Positions 1-8,980 of a stretch of 64,000 bases of DNA are shown piece by piece; position 1 is the stretch's first letter, and each line of letters begins with the position of its first letter. Made by a program: the position numbers and the translations under genes. The DNA comes from Bdellovibrionales bacterium RIFOXYC1_FULL_37_79. GTDB lineage: Bacteria > Bdellovibrionota > Bacteriovoracia > Bacteriovoracales > Bacteriovoracaceae. The stretch covers positions 62,001 to 126,000 of the forward strand of contig MEQB01000022.1 in NCBI GenBank assembly GCA_001770015.1, read 5' to 3'. The notes under the pieces are model-generated. The model did no database searches and was not told the origin of the DNA. It saw nothing but the letters and a program-made list of their open reading frames with translations.

Positions 1-567
1 TTGTCTTTTGATCCTGAGAATTTCTTTGTCGTATTCAGCGGCCACAGAAATACTTTTCTGATCAAACCCCCACAAAAAATCATTGACGTTGTTGAGTTGA
101 TTAAACAGGTCAGATTTGCGCTCCAAAAGAGTCTTTCGATGAGCACTGGCCTGTCTTACTCTTTCACTTAACACCTCCGACTTAAACCGCAACACCGATC
201 CTCTTCTAAAATATTCATTATTCCCCAGGCAAGATCTAATGTCCGCTACATACATAACAAAATATTTTTCTTCCACGCTCCTCACAAATCCCTGGCATCT
301 TTGGTTGACCTGGGTTTGATTAATCGTAAACTCCACCATATCTCCAATTCGAAAGAGCCTGGTATTTTTTGTCCCGGATTCCACCTTGAAAATCCGGGTC
401 GTCTCATCCCTATCTGTCACTCTCCCTTTGAAAAACGAATAATCAAAAGTCGGATCATAAAATGAGTCTTTCGGAGGCACCAAATGGTCAGAGATATTGG
501 TTTCCCTTGATAGGCTAACTCCGTGACAAAGCAGATTGATTAACAAAAAAATCAGGAACTTTTTCAT
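1..567 (-). CDS. Secreted protein of unknown function, C-terminus cut by window edge
   Basis: An open frame of 189 codons runs from ATG at 567 leftward off the window with no stop. The first residues form a signal peptide (MKKFLIFLLINLLCHGVS) with a short basic start and a hydrophobic core. Residues about 45-130 look like a small beta-rich domain (IFKVESGTKNTRLFRIGDMVEF) with two Cys near residues 90 and 112. The segment from about 130 is charged and probably helical. I recognise no family. The ribosome-binding site is weak (only an AGG directly upstream). It diverges from the transaldolase gene. Being secreted is inferred from the signal peptide; the function is unknown. Confidence 0.7.
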   Translation of the reverse strand, partial: MKKFLIFLLINLLCHGVSLSRETNISDHLVPPKDSFYDPTFDYSFFKGRVTDRDETTRIFKVESGTKNTRLFRIGDMVEFTINQTQVNQRCQGFVRSVEEKYFVMYVADIRSCLGNNEYFRRGSVLRFKSEVLSERVRQASAHRKTLLERKSDLFNQLNNVNDFLWGFDQKSISVAAEYDKEILRIKRQ

Positions 568-684
568 ACCTATATTATGAAGCCAAATAATAGATATTTC
601 GAGTTTATTTTTTAAGTCAATATATCTTTTCTAAACTTAAAAACATTGATATGAGCTTATTAACTGAAATCGAGGGAGTAAATA

Positions 685-1329
685 ATGCAAATTTTTATAG
701 ATACCGGCTCTTTGGAAGAAATTAAAGAAGTTGCTAGCTTTGGAATTATTGATGGCGTCACCACCAATCCTTCGCTGATTGCCAAAACCGGTCAATCCAG
801 GGATGAAATAATCACCGAAATTGTAAAGATAATTGATGGACCAATTTCCGCAGAAGTCATTTCAACCGATAGCCAGGGAATGATTGAAGAAGGCAAAATG
901 CTTTCTAAAATTCATAAAAATGTCACCATTAAAGTGCCCATGACGATCGAAGGTATCAAAGCATGCAAGTGGTTTTCTGAAAATAAAATCAAGACTAACG
1001 TTACCCTGGTTTTTTCGTCTAATCAGGCCCTTTTGGCAGCTAAGGCCGGAGCTACTTATGTATCGCCATTTATCGGACGACTCGATGATATTGGACATGA
1101 TGGCATGAACTTAATTGAGGAAATCAGACAGGTATTTGACAATTACGGATTTACTACCCAAATTCTGGCTGCTTCTATCCGCCATCCTGACCATGTAAGG
1201 GTTGCCTCCATGGTAGGTGCTGATGTGGCCACGGTTCCCTTTGATGTTATCAAGAAACTTTACAATCATGTTCTTACTGATAAAGGTTTGGAATCCTTTT
1301 TAAAAGATTACAAAAAATCAATTAGTTAA
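685..1329 (+). CDS. Transaldolase of the TalC/FSA type
   Basis: A 214-residue single-domain TIM-barrel aldolase that transfers a dihydroxyacetone unit between sugar phosphates in the non-oxidative pentose phosphate pathway, in the cytoplasm. The Schiff-base lysine is Lys83 in TIKVPMT, and the N-terminal TTNPSLI motif (26-32) is intact. The family contains both transaldolases and fructose-6-phosphate aldolases. Here the segment after YVSP carries Phe129 ([16 protein letters not shown]), as in small transaldolases such as the Bacillus enzyme. E. coli FSA has Tyr there, so transaldolase activity is the better guess. A GAGGGAG ribosome-binding site lies about 7 bases before the ATG. It is a stand-alone gene. 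Confidence 0.92.
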   Translation: MQIFIDTGSLEEIKEVASFGIIDGVTTNPSLIAKTGQSRDEIITEIVKIIDGPISAEVISTDSQGMIEEGKMLSKIHKNVTIKVPMTIEGIKACKWFSENKIKTNVTLVFSSNQALLAAKAGATYVSPFIGRLDDIGHDGMNLIEEIRQVFDNYGFTTQILAASIRHPDHVRVASMVGADVATVPFDVIKKLYNHVLTDKGLESFLKDYKKSIS

Positions 1330-1392
1330 ACAAACTTTTTATGCTCAATTAAAACTCGAATGAGTCAATTTATTTGCCCTCTTGCCGATGAG

Positions 1393-1416
1393 TGATTGAC
1401 TGTTATTAGTCGATCA
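1393..1416 (+). promoter_or_regulatory. Hairpin just upstream of the protease start codon
   Basis: A 9-bp stem (TGATTGACT with AGTCGATCA, one G-U pair) encloses the 6-base loop GTTATT. It ends 13 bases before the ATG at 1430 and only 3 bases before the AGAGG ribosome-binding site. It could affect translation of the downstream gene or end transcription from the transaldolase gene, but no U tract follows it. The role is unproven. Confidence 0.35.
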
Positions 1417-1429
1417 ACCAGAGGCCCTC

Positions 1430-2248
1430 ATGCAAAAATTGACTCTTTTTATTTTAATATTGGTCACCTGTTTTGCTTGTCTTGAAATGGAACCAAAACC
1501 AGAACGAGGCCCTTCATCCCTGCCTGCGGCCAATTATGAAACGGCCACAATTAGATGGAGCAACGAGCTCGTCTCAACCAGTAATCTCAATCTTATGATT
1601 TCCTCAGATTTTTCGGATCAAGAAAAAGCCAGCATCGGGGAAATTATTAGCACATGGAATGTGGCCCACGAAGATTTATCATTTATAAGCGAAACCCGCC
1701 AGGAAACCTCCAACCTCAATACCAGTGATCTCAATGTGTATCGTGACAACACCCTTGGGATTTATAAATCCTATAGTTGGTTTGATGAATTAAGTAGCTT
1801 TGCTCTCGGAGTTACTCAGTTTTATGCCACCAGAAGAAATGCTGGTATGGATAGTGAGTATCTGGAAATTCTGCATGCTGATATCATTCTTAATTACAAG
1901 GACTACAATTTTGATGCCAACGACAAGGCCTATTCGGGGTATGATTTATATTCAGTTATTCTGCATGAAATGGGGCATTTTTTAGGATTAAAACACACCC
2001 GCCACGTCGAGGATGTCATGTCACCTTATCTGGATACTGGAGAACTTAAACACACCTTAAGTGCCAATGACGTGAATCTTTTAAATAATCTTTACACCAA
2101 AACCATCTCGTCACTCTCAAAAAAAGCTGTATCAGGTTCCAACTCTGCGGTTGATTATGACGAAGAAGTTATTAGGGGAATCATTGAATTAATGCCCTGT
2201 GGTTGCCAAAAAGCTAGATTCGAAATAACAAAAAAGCCAATTTTTTAA
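1430..2248 (+). CDS. Matrixin-like zinc metalloprotease, predicted lipoprotein
   Basis: A 272-residue secreted protein. Residues 1-17 are a hydrophobic signal ending in a lipobox-like CFAC, which suggests lipid attachment at Cys17. The catalytic site of matrixin-type metzincins is clear: HEMGHFLGLKH at 179-189 supplies three His ligands and the catalytic Glu, and VMSPY at about 196-200 is the Met-turn. The prodomain/catalytic region begins near residue 38 (ATIRWSN). No cysteine-switch propeptide is obvious. The last 40 residues, which include CGC, are unassigned. It probably cleaves proteins at the cell surface or in the periplasm; no substrate can be read from the sequence. The stop codon lies inside the following terminator. 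Confidence 0.88.
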   Translation: MQKLTLFILILVTCFACLEMEPKPERGPSSLPAANYETATIRWSNELVSTSNLNLMISSDFSDQEKASIGEIISTWNVAHEDLSFISETRQETSNLNTSDLNVYRDNTLGIYKSYSWFDELSSFALGVTQFYATRRNAGMDSEYLEILHADIILNYKDYNFDANDKAYSGYDLYSVILHEMGHFLGLKHTRHVEDVMSPYLDTGELKHTLSANDVNLLNNLYTKTISSLSKKAVSGSNSAVDYDEEVIRGIIELMPCGCQKARFEITKKPIF

Positions 2249-2261
2249 ATTGGCCTTTTTT
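2231..2261. terminator. Bidirectional rho-independent terminator
   Basis: GCCAATTT and AAATTGGC pair around a 3-base loop. A-rich sequence lies on one side and a run of six T on the other, so it can end transcription of the protease gene (plus) and of the rplT operon (minus). It overlaps the stop codon of the protease gene. Confidence 0.8.
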
Positions 2262-2285
2262 AAAAATCATCTTTTTAGTTTTACA

Positions 2286-2630
2286 CTATTTAACTTGATT
2301 AAAAATCGCTTTAAAACCGTTGAAATCTGTTGCGGCAATTTCGGCTAACATTTTTCGATTAATGTGTAGTCCTTTATTTTTTAAAGCATGCATAAATCTT
2401 GAATAAGATGAGTCAAGCATTCTAACTGCTGCACCTATTCTAATAATCCAAAGTTTTCGCATATCACGCTTTAACAATCTCCTTGAGATGTATGCATAGT
2501 GGAGCGCACGTTTAACAGTCTCGGCGGTCCAACAATAGTGTCTACTTCTATCAAAGTGAAAACCTTTCGCCAGTTTTCTCACTCGGTTTCTTCTTCTTCT
2601 CGCTTTAAATCCTCTTCTAACTCGTGCCAT
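2286..2630 (-). CDS. rplT: 50S ribosomal protein L20
   Basis: The 114-residue protein has the very basic N-terminal extension typical of L20 (ARVRRGFKARRRRNRVRKLA) followed by the conserved globular domain (WIIRIGAAVR, LHINRKMLAEIA). L20 binds 23S rRNA early in large-subunit assembly and in many bacteria represses its own operon. It is the last gene of infC-rpmI-rplT, the conserved order. An AAGGAG site precedes the ATG. The operon ends at the bidirectional terminator downstream. Confidence 0.98.
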   Translation of the reverse strand: MARVRRGFKARRRRNRVRKLAKGFHFDRSRHYCWTAETVKRALHYAYISRRLLKRDMRKLWIIRIGAAVRMLDSSYSRFMHALKNKGLHINRKMLAEIAATDFNGFKAIFNQVK

Positions 2631-2714
2631 TTTATATCTCCTTAATTATTGCGAAAAACTTGGGGGCATATTCATGCGCTTGTGGTCCCAGACTTCAGCA
2701 AATTGATAATACTC

Positions 2715-2912
2715 TCACTTATAGGGAATCAGCATTTTCACTCTTACTTCATCAGCTACATGAACCAGGCCAGCTTTTCCCAGATTTTTTTTCATCTTAT
2801 GATCTTTCTTAGTAAGTATATGACGAAGTCCTTGCTTTCTTCTTTTAATCCGACCAGTTCCCGTCACGGAAAATCTCTTCGCAGCCGCTCTCTTAGTTTT
2901 CATCTTTGGCAT
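2715..2912 (-). CDS. rpmI: 50S ribosomal protein L35
   Basis: The 65-residue basic protein begins [14 protein letters not shown], the standard L35 start, and contains the conserved [10 protein letters not shown] segment. The open frame extends eight codons further upstream. I chose the ATG at 2912 because TTAAGGAG lies just in front of it and because family members start here. It lies between infC and rplT as in most bacteria. Confidence 0.96.
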   Translation of the reverse strand: MPKMKTKRAAAKRFSVTGTGRIKRRKQGLRHILTKKDHKMKKNLGKAGLVHVADEVRVKMLIPYK

Positions 2913-3007
2913 CTTATGCTCCTTAATGATTATCAATAATCCAACATGTTTTATAGCTTTTGAAACCCAGTATTTCTACCAGCTTATCATTACCTTGTAA
3001 ACACTTA

Positions 3008-3595
3008 TTACAACTCCTCACCCTTGGTTTCTTTCAGTTTCTGTAATTCGGTAATTTTTTTCTTATCCGGGGCAACAATTGTAATGATCCTATTTCCTAG
3101 TTTTTTGGGTTCAGACTCTATCAATCCACCAAATTCTATCACTTTGGTGATTATATCTTGAAATTTGACCATCCCTTGATCCATATAGGCCATTTCTCTT
3201 CCCCTAAATTGCATAACCATTTTTACTTTGTCGCCTTCAATAATAAATTGGTTAATTTTTTTAAGTTTCACCCCTAAATCATGGGCCTCAATATTTGGTC
3301 TAAACTGAATCTCTTTTAACTGGATAACAACCTGTTTTTTCTTTGCTTCTTGAACTTTCTTTTGTTGGATATATTTATATTTACCATAATCCATCAGCTT
3401 CACAACAGGAGGATTGGCGGTAGGTGCGATAAGAATGAGATCAAGCCCGGTCTCATACGAAAGTTGCCTGGCACGTTCCATGGAAACCACACCATACTGC
3501 TCCTCTCCCTCGGTTGCCAAACGGCATTCTTGAATTCTTATCTCATCATTTAATAATGGCCTGTCGATTTTTCCCAACCCTTTGCGTTCTTTAAT
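3008..3595 (-). CDS. infC: Translation initiation factor IF-3, apparent ATT start
   Basis: IF-3 binds the 30S subunit, checks the start codon and the initiator tRNA, and prevents premature subunit joining. The N-terminal domain (PLLNDEIRIQECRL), the linker and the C-terminal domain (KEIQFRPNIEAHDL, VKMVMQFRGREM) are complete. In the usual position there is no ATG or GTG. A strong GGAGG at 3605-3601 sits 5 bases before ATT AAA at 3595. E. coli infC starts with the same rare AUU followed by AAA, the basis of its autoregulation. A TTG in frame at 3607 overlaps the Shine-Dalgarno sequence and is therefore less likely. With the ATT start the protein is 195 residues long. Confidence 0.95.
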   Translation of the reverse strand: MKERKGLGKIDRPLLNDEIRIQECRLATEGEEQYGVVSMERARQLSYETGLDLILIAPTANPPVVKLMDYGKYKYIQQKKVQEAKKKQVVIQLKEIQFRPNIEAHDLGVKLKKINQFIIEGDKVKMVMQFRGREMAYMDQGMVKFQDIITKVIEFGGLIESEPKKLGNRIITIVAPDKKKITELQKLKETKGEEL

Positions 3596-3696
3596 AATTG
3601 CCTCCAAATGAACAATGTTTGTAATCCTGCCTATTTAATTACCTTAATTTATACAAAAAAAAAAGATTTTTTCTAGGTCCTGTGGGAAAGATTACA

Positions 3697-4278
3697 CTAT
3701 GATTTGATAAGTGTCATCAATTCTTGTCTGGTTGACACCTGATCTAGAAAACATCCGGTAAGTGACGAAGTCACCATGATCGAGTTTTGTTTTTCAACTC
3801 CCCTGCTGGTCATACAAAAATGCTGGGCTTCAATAATGCAAGCAGCACCTTTGGCTTCCAATCTTTTCACCAAAGACTCCGTGACTTGATTACCAATTCG
3901 CTCCTGGATTTGTAATCTTCGGGAAAAATGCTCAAGTATCCTGGCCAATTTCGATATGCCTACTATTTTTTTACTGGGGATATAAGCGATATGGGCCTTC
4001 CCAAAAAAAGGTAGCAAATGATGTTCGCAGGTGGAGTAAAATTCAATATTTTTCAAAAGAATAATTTGATTATAAGGAATAACGTTATCCTCTTTAAAGG
4101 TTTTAAAACAATCATCCAAGCTTGAATTATAACCACCAAAAAGTTTATCCCAGGATTTGATCACTCTAGTAGGCGTTTCAAGCAATCCTTCTCTTTGGGG
4201 GTTTTCGCCTAGGTATTCAAACATACCCCTTATTAATTGTTTTATTTGATCGCTATTTCCACTAAAACCTGTATCCAT
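3697..4278 (-). CDS. folE: GTP cyclohydrolase I
   Basis: Converts GTP to 7,8-dihydroneopterin triphosphate, the entry to folate, and in many bacteria also to queuosine. The zinc site is complete: Cys84 and His87 in CEHHLLPF and Cys155 in HFCMTSRG. The active-site tail EKQNS follows. With a length of 193 residues it is a normal type I enzyme. An upstream in-frame GTG (4287) overlaps the AGAGG ribosome-binding site, so I place the start at the ATG at 4278. That start follows the plsB stop codon by one base, which suggests translational coupling. A queC gene elsewhere in the window fits a use of the product in preQ0 synthesis (inference). Confidence 0.97.
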   Translation of the reverse strand: MDTGFSGNSDQIKQLIRGMFEYLGENPQREGLLETPTRVIKSWDKLFGGYNSSLDDCFKTFKEDNVIPYNQIILLKNIEFYSTCEHHLLPFFGKAHIAYIPSKKIVGISKLARILEHFSRRLQIQERIGNQVTESLVKRLEAKGAACIIEAQHFCMTSRGVEKQNSIMVTSSLTGCFLDQVSTRQELMTLIKS

Positions 4279-4279
4279 C

Positions 4280-6043
4280 CTATACACCTCTGATATTAAA
4301 ACTCAACTGATCAAGAAGGAGGTTTTCCCAATTCAAAAGCATTGTGTCAAACGCCTCTGTATCTTTTATATGATACACCCCATTTTCCATCACCAGATAT
4401 TTCTGATGAGTAAAATGCTGAATACTATTTTTCATCACCGGCGTGGAAAAACTTTCAGAAAAAGTAATAACCCGGTTTATTTCTCTTTGCCAATTATAGA
4501 CTTCTTTGGATTTCTTCCAATAATCCTCTAATCGGAATTCTGCCATTTCCGTATGCAACGCCTTGATGGTCAGTGCCGATATATAATAAGCTTCATGAAT
4601 ATACATCATCGATTTTGAAAAAATTCCAATTTTCATTATCACATTATAAAAATCCCTAGCCGAAAGTTCCAATACATCATCATAACTGGTTAAAACCTTG
4701 CCGGTACACCATTCGATCAGGGTCTTGGTCTCTAGGACAAATTCCTTCACGGTAGGTAAATAAAATTCATACTTCATATGTTTTCTTTGAGACAGTAAAA
4801 GTCGCTTGAGTTCTGCAACATTGGTAACCGAACCATTAAATAAATTGATCCAGGCAATATTTAAAATCCATGGAGTAAGAAAATGATGAAGAATACTATT
4901 TTTGAAATACAGCATTTCCTTGCGACAGTTTACATTTACAGCATAAAAAACATGGCCCAGATTTTCTTCACCAATGACATCAAATTTTTTATTATTCAAA
5001 AATAAATCAATCGAATCTTCCAGCGTTCTTTCCAATTTATCCTCAAGTAAGGTATCCACCACCGGAATGTTAAAAACTTCGCAGTAATGCACAATTGATT
5101 TAGCCTTGGCATATATTTCATCCCACTTCAATGCGCCGGTTGGTTCATCCAGCATGATCAATGCTAAAAGAGAAGAAGGCGTCACCAAAATATTAGACCC
5201 TACCTCTCTAAAACAGCTAAAGGCCAAAGTTTGAATATTCTTCCTCGCATTTTCCAGATGAGGAGGATCGATTGGCCTTCCCAGCCGGATATGAACACTT
5301 CCCATTCGGTAGGCAAAAATTTTAAAAATTTTAAAAAGTCTCAGGAAACTTTCCTGGTGTTTTTTTGCTCCTTCCAATTCTCTGGCGAGGGAACTGGTCT
5401 CTGGAACATATTCATGCACAATACTCACTGGAATAAATTTAAGCGGTTTTTGATATTCGCCAGGAAGTGCCTCATGGGCCTCCAGCAACATCTGGTATAA
5501 TCCATATCTCGGAGACATAAGCTTCCCTGACCGGCTCCTGCCACCCTCAAAGAAAAATTCAATTGGATATCCCTTATAGAGAAGGTAGTACAGATAAGCT
5601 TCCAAGGTGAGTTTATATAGGATATCACTCCCAAAAGTTCTGCGGATAAAAAAACAACCACATAATCTGAACAATTTTCCCAGGATCGGAATGTTAAGAT
5701 TGATTCCCCCAGCCACAAAAACCGAAAATTTAAATTTTTTATAAATAATGTAATTCAAGGCAACGTAATCGGCGTGAGATTGATGATTCGGCACCAAAAC
5801 AACATGATTATGTAAAACATATTGAGCTAGATCGTAGTCCACCACTGTATCAATATTAATCCCTTCGTAGAGATGAATAAAGGTGGTATCAATAAAATGC
5901 ACCAATAAACGGGCAGCCTTTTCTGACAACTGGGCCTTGATTTCGTCAACGTTTTTTATAACCTTCGCTTGCTCTTCAAGTTTGCCATGAATTCTTTCTT
6001 TCAACTTGGGATATGAAAGAACTATTTCATATATTTCTTTCAT
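4280..6043 (-). CDS. plsB: Glycerol-3-phosphate acyltransferase, PlsB-like
   Basis: This membrane-associated enzyme puts the first acyl chain on glycerol 3-phosphate in phospholipid synthesis. The acyltransferase block I (HQSHAD, an Hx4D motif in VPNHQSHADY) is followed by block II (GCFFIRRTFG), block III (FFFEGGRSRSGKLMSPRYG, glycerol-phosphate binding) and block IV (KFIPVSIVHEYVPE). At 587 residues it is shorter than E. coli PlsB (about 807). It lacks much of the N-terminal region, as other short PlsB proteins do. The C-terminal half (from about 300) is all helical with no recognised domain. It lies tail to head with folE and 14 bases after the GMP-reductase-like gene. Confidence 0.92.
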   Translation of the reverse strand: MKEIYEIVLSYPKLKERIHGKLEEQAKVIKNVDEIKAQLSEKAARLLVHFIDTTFIHLYEGINIDTVVDYDLAQYVLHNHVVLVPNHQSHADYVALNYIIYKKFKFSVFVAGGINLNIPILGKLFRLCGCFFIRRTFGSDILYKLTLEAYLYYLLYKGYPIEFFFEGGRSRSGKLMSPRYGLYQMLLEAHEALPGEYQKPLKFIPVSIVHEYVPETSSLARELEGAKKHQESFLRLFKIFKIFAYRMGSVHIRLGRPIDPPHLENARKNIQTLAFSCFREVGSNILVTPSSLLALIMLDEPTGALKWDEIYAKAKSIVHYCEVFNIPVVDTLLEDKLERTLEDSIDLFLNNKKFDVIGEENLGHVFYAVNVNCRKEMLYFKNSILHHFLTPWILNIAWINLFNGSVTNVAELKRLLLSQRKHMKYEFYLPTVKEFVLETKTLIEWCTGKVLTSYDDVLELSARDFYNVIMKIGIFSKSMMYIHEAYYISALTIKALHTEMAEFRLEDYWKKSKEVYNWQREINRVITFSESFSTPVMKNSIQHFTHQKYLVMENGVYHIKDTEAFDTMLLNWENLLLDQLSFNIRGV

Positions 6044-6057
6044 AATCGCTACCGGTG

Positions 6058-7119
6058 TTATTTAAGTCCATGAGGTCTAGACTCATGGGCTCCCGCCAGG
6101 GTCATTTCCATAAACAGGGAATTTTCATACATATCCATGATATTTTCCGTTCCCATATAAGTCATCCCAGATCTGATACCACCAACCAGCTCCCACACCA
6201 CATCTTTGACACTTCCTTTGCATGGAATATAGGTGGATTCACCTTCAGCTGCCATGCCTTTGGGAAGTTCACCTCTCCAGGATATTTGGGCACTCTTGCT
6301 GGCCATCCCCCGATAGAGCTTCATGCCTTTTTTAATCTCTCCAGGAGTTTCCAGAGTCCCCGAAAGAAGTGAGCCAAGCATGACGGTATCTGCCCCGCAG
6401 GCCAAGGCTTTGATAATATCTCCTGAATTGGTTATGCCTCCGTCAGCAATTATCGGAACACCATATTTTCTGGCCTGCTCCACACATAAACTGATGGCAG
6501 TCAATTGAGGAACTCCATGCCCGGTAATAATTCTAGTAGTACACATAGAACCCGGTCCTATTCCCACTTTAACGGCATCAGCACCATGGTCAATCATCCT
6601 TCCTACACCATCCCCGGTCGCCACATTCCCGGCGATCACATCTATTTGCGGATAATTTTTTTTAACATAATCCAGCGTTTCCATAAGCATGATCGAATCA
6701 CCGTGGGCAATATCAATCGTAAGAATTGAAGTGCCAGCTTCCACTAAAAGATCTGCCCGCTTTTTTCCTTCTTCCTTAACGCCGATCGATGCACAAATAG
6801 GGACACTTATTTTTTTTTCTTTTTGGATGCAAGCCACTGTTTTGATCACCTCCACCTGTTCGGTAGGAGTCATAAACCTATGCAAAACCCCGATTCCCCC
6901 AAGTTCCGCCATGGCAATAATCATATCCGTCTCGGTTATGGTATCCATATTGGCAGATATGATTGGAATATCTAGCGAATAATTTTTAGTGATTTTTGAT
7001 TTTAAATTAGGATATCTGCGAGATGAAATCTCCGAAAATTTGGGTACCAACAAAACATCATTGAAGGTTAATCCTTTTTGCCTTCTTACAATATCTCTTG
7101 CTGAAAAAATAAGATCCAT
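6058..7119 (-). CDS. GMP reductase-like enzyme of the IMPDH/GMPR family
   Basis: A 353-residue TIM-barrel enzyme without CBS domains. The catalytic cysteine is Cys193 in GPGSMCTTR, the substrate loops ([19 protein letters not shown]) are present, and AAEGES carries the active-site Glu. The true IMP dehydrogenase of the window (guaB at 47763) has the Arg-Tyr flap signature DRYGQ. This protein has WRGELPKG at that place, and in known enzymes loss of the Arg-Tyr pair goes with GMP reductase activity (GMP + NADPH to IMP + NH3). I therefore prefer GMP reductase, but a divergent IMP dehydrogenase is not excluded. It lies in a minus-strand cluster with the Na/Pi-like gene and plsB. Confidence 0.82.
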   Translation of the reverse strand: MDLIFSARDIVRRQKGLTFNDVLLVPKFSEISSRRYPNLKSKITKNYSLDIPIISANMDTITETDMIIAMAELGGIGVLHRFMTPTEQVEVIKTVACIQKEKKISVPICASIGVKEEGKKRADLLVEAGTSILTIDIAHGDSIMLMETLDYVKKNYPQIDVIAGNVATGDGVGRMIDHGADAVKVGIGPGSMCTTRIITGHGVPQLTAISLCVEQARKYGVPIIADGGITNSGDIIKALACGADTVMLGSLLSGTLETPGEIKKGMKLYRGMASKSAQISWRGELPKGMAAEGESTYIPCKGSVKDVVWELVGGIRSGMTYMGTENIMDMYENSLFMEMTLAGAHESRPHGLK

Positions 7120-7134
7120 TACAAAAATCCTGGT

Positions 7135-8805
7135 TTAGTTTTCCAAATTCATATTTATCCGACACAAAGTCTGGGCAATGTTAAAAATATGCCCTCTAAT
7201 TTTTCGAAGCGAGATAACCATATCAGAATAAACCAGTACGGTGGAAGGTGAAATCATCTTCGATTTGGAAAGTTCCTCCAAATATTTCTCCCTCACCTCC
7301 TGGGAGATGATTTTGAGTTCCTCCGAGATTCCCGTAAAGGTGCTTAAATCCATAATCATTTGGCGCTCAAAACTATTGAGCATCAATTTGTAATAATCCC
7401 AAACCCGGTCGTAAAATTCCACAAATTCCTTTCTAATCAGTCCGGAATCATGATTATCGGTAACCAGTCGATTTTTATAAATGGCCACTTTCTCTAGGTA
7501 ATCTGTAATACTTTCCAGTTCATCAATTATTCGAGAAAACCCTTGGGCCTCAAATGACTGACCAACCGTTAATTTCTTCTCCATTATTTTACAAATATAA
7601 AAAATCAATTGATTTTGCACCACATCGGCTTCCTGCTCAATCTGTTTGATAGTGATTAATGTTTTGCTTTGATTTTTTTTATCATCAAACAGATAATGTC
7701 GGCACTGATCAAACATGAAATCAACATTCAGAGCAAACTTTTTAATTTCTTTGTAGGTAATGATCAAGGCATTGGATGGCAACATTTCATAATCACCGTT
7801 CGCAAAGTCGCTAGGATTGTCTTCTTTGTCGTCAGAAAAAGAAATATTTCTTCTAAGCAGGATTGAAAGCGGTTTTAAAAAGATCAGACTAAAAATACCA
7901 ATCAAAAAATTAATGATCAAGTACCCGGCAAATAGTTGAAGGCCAAATAATTCATAAAAATTATCCAGCGAGTGCATGCGAGGCACCACACTTTCAATTA
8001 GGCCCACCAGCTCATCTAAAAATATGATGCAAACCAAGGCTACCAGAATATGAAAAATAAAATTTGCATAGGTTACCACTTTAATCCTGGACTTAGCGCC
8101 GCCGGTATGGATGGTGCTATAGGAAAAACCAAGATTGGCACCAATCACCAGGCAAAGGGCCGTCGCCATATCCACAAAACCCGTTTTCCCCATGACCACC
8201 GCAAGCAGCAAAATTAAAATTGGTTTTTGAAACAAAACGGTGATAATTATCCCCAGAAGTAGATACAACAAAATAAACAAATAATTATAATTATTAATCA
8301 TTACACCAAACAATTCCAAATTGGACCCTAGCGGCATAATGATGCCTAAAAATAATTGAATCGACCAAAAAATAATCCCGTACCCCATGATCATACGAAA
8401 AATGCTTTTTAAATTGGTTTGATTAAACCATGAGGAAAAAAACATTCCACCTGCAATCATCAACTGGGGAAAAAAACCCAAATCAATGGACATGACGAGA
8501 ACCACAATGCTTTGCCCTAACAAAACCCCTAAAAAGACAAAATTCCCAAGTACCTGGTCAGCCGTTCTGATTGAAACATAATTGGTCAAAACCCGGTTGA
8601 AATGATTGATACTTTGAAACATGAACGAAGTACTAAACCCCGAAACAAAAGCATTCAATCTTTTTTTATTCGAGGTATTGGTGAGACGACCAAGCAAATC
8701 TCCTGATAAAAAATAAAAAGTATCCGCCACCAACCGGAGTCCCCAACACAACACTGCAAAACTTCCCATGAAGTAAGGCAATAGTTTCATCTCACTTAGC
8801 ATCAT
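7135..8805 (-). CDS. Na/phosphate cotransporter-like membrane protein with PhoU-like tail
   Basis: A 556-residue protein with about nine hydrophobic segments in residues 1-320, arranged as the two inverted repeats of the NptA/YjbB (PF02690) family. A cytoplasmic helical PhoU-like domain occupies about 350-556 (MFDQCRHYLF, IKQIEQEADVVQNQL, RIIDELESITDYLEKVA). The family normally carries QSSS/T motifs in each repeat that bind phosphate and sodium. Here the first reads FMFQSINHFNRV and the second GANLGFSYST, so the binding motifs look degenerate. Transport of another solute, or a sensor role, is possible. Two ATGs stand together at the start; GAAGGA precedes them. Confidence 0.8.
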   Translation of the reverse strand: MMLSEMKLLPYFMGSFAVLCWGLRLVADTFYFLSGDLLGRLTNTSNKKRLNAFVSGFSTSFMFQSINHFNRVLTNYVSIRTADQVLGNFVFLGVLLGQSIVVLVMSIDLGFFPQLMIAGGMFFSSWFNQTNLKSIFRMIMGYGIIFWSIQLFLGIIMPLGSNLELFGVMINNYNYLFILLYLLLGIIITVLFQKPILILLLAVVMGKTGFVDMATALCLVIGANLGFSYSTIHTGGAKSRIKVVTYANFIFHILVALVCIIFLDELVGLIESVVPRMHSLDNFYELFGLQLFAGYLIINFLIGIFSLIFLKPLSILLRRNISFSDDKEDNPSDFANGDYEMLPSNALIITYKEIKKFALNVDFMFDQCRHYLFDDKKNQSKTLITIKQIEQEADVVQNQLIFYICKIMEKKLTVGQSFEAQGFSRIIDELESITDYLEKVAIYKNRLVTDNHDSGLIRKEFVEFYDRVWDYYKLMLNSFERQMIMDLSTFTGISEELKIISQEVREKYLEELSKSKMISPSTVLVYSDMVISLRKIRGHIFNIAQTLCRINMNLEN

Positions 8806-8928
8806 TTTTAATCCTTCTATCTATACTGGTTTTTTCTTATTAACATTTCAGATAAATTAATACAAATGATAAGTTTTTTAAGATCTCTTTTGATTCTTGT
8901 GTTATCTTACTTATTCAGAAAGTTATGG

Positions 8929-8958
8929 TTGACAAGTATATTTTTATTTTGTTGAAAT
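8929..8958 (+). promoter_or_regulatory. Candidate promoter of the haem operon
   Basis: A perfect TTGACA (8929-8934) is followed after 18 bases by TGAAAT (8953-8958), a 4/6 match to the -10 consensus. The hemA ATG is at 8981 with AGGA in front of it. The -35 is convincing, the -10 weak. Confidence 0.45.
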
Positions 8959-8980
8959 CTAGGATTACGCAGGATCATAA

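Noticed and set aside
3596-3607. infC start at TTG (3607) with four more residues
   Set aside because: The TTG overlaps the GGAGG that serves the ATT at 3595, and the ATT AAA start matches E. coli infC.
3655-3664. A10/T10 tract between folE and infC as a terminator
   Set aside because: No stable G+C stem precedes the T run on the minus strand; it is more likely part of the infC leader.
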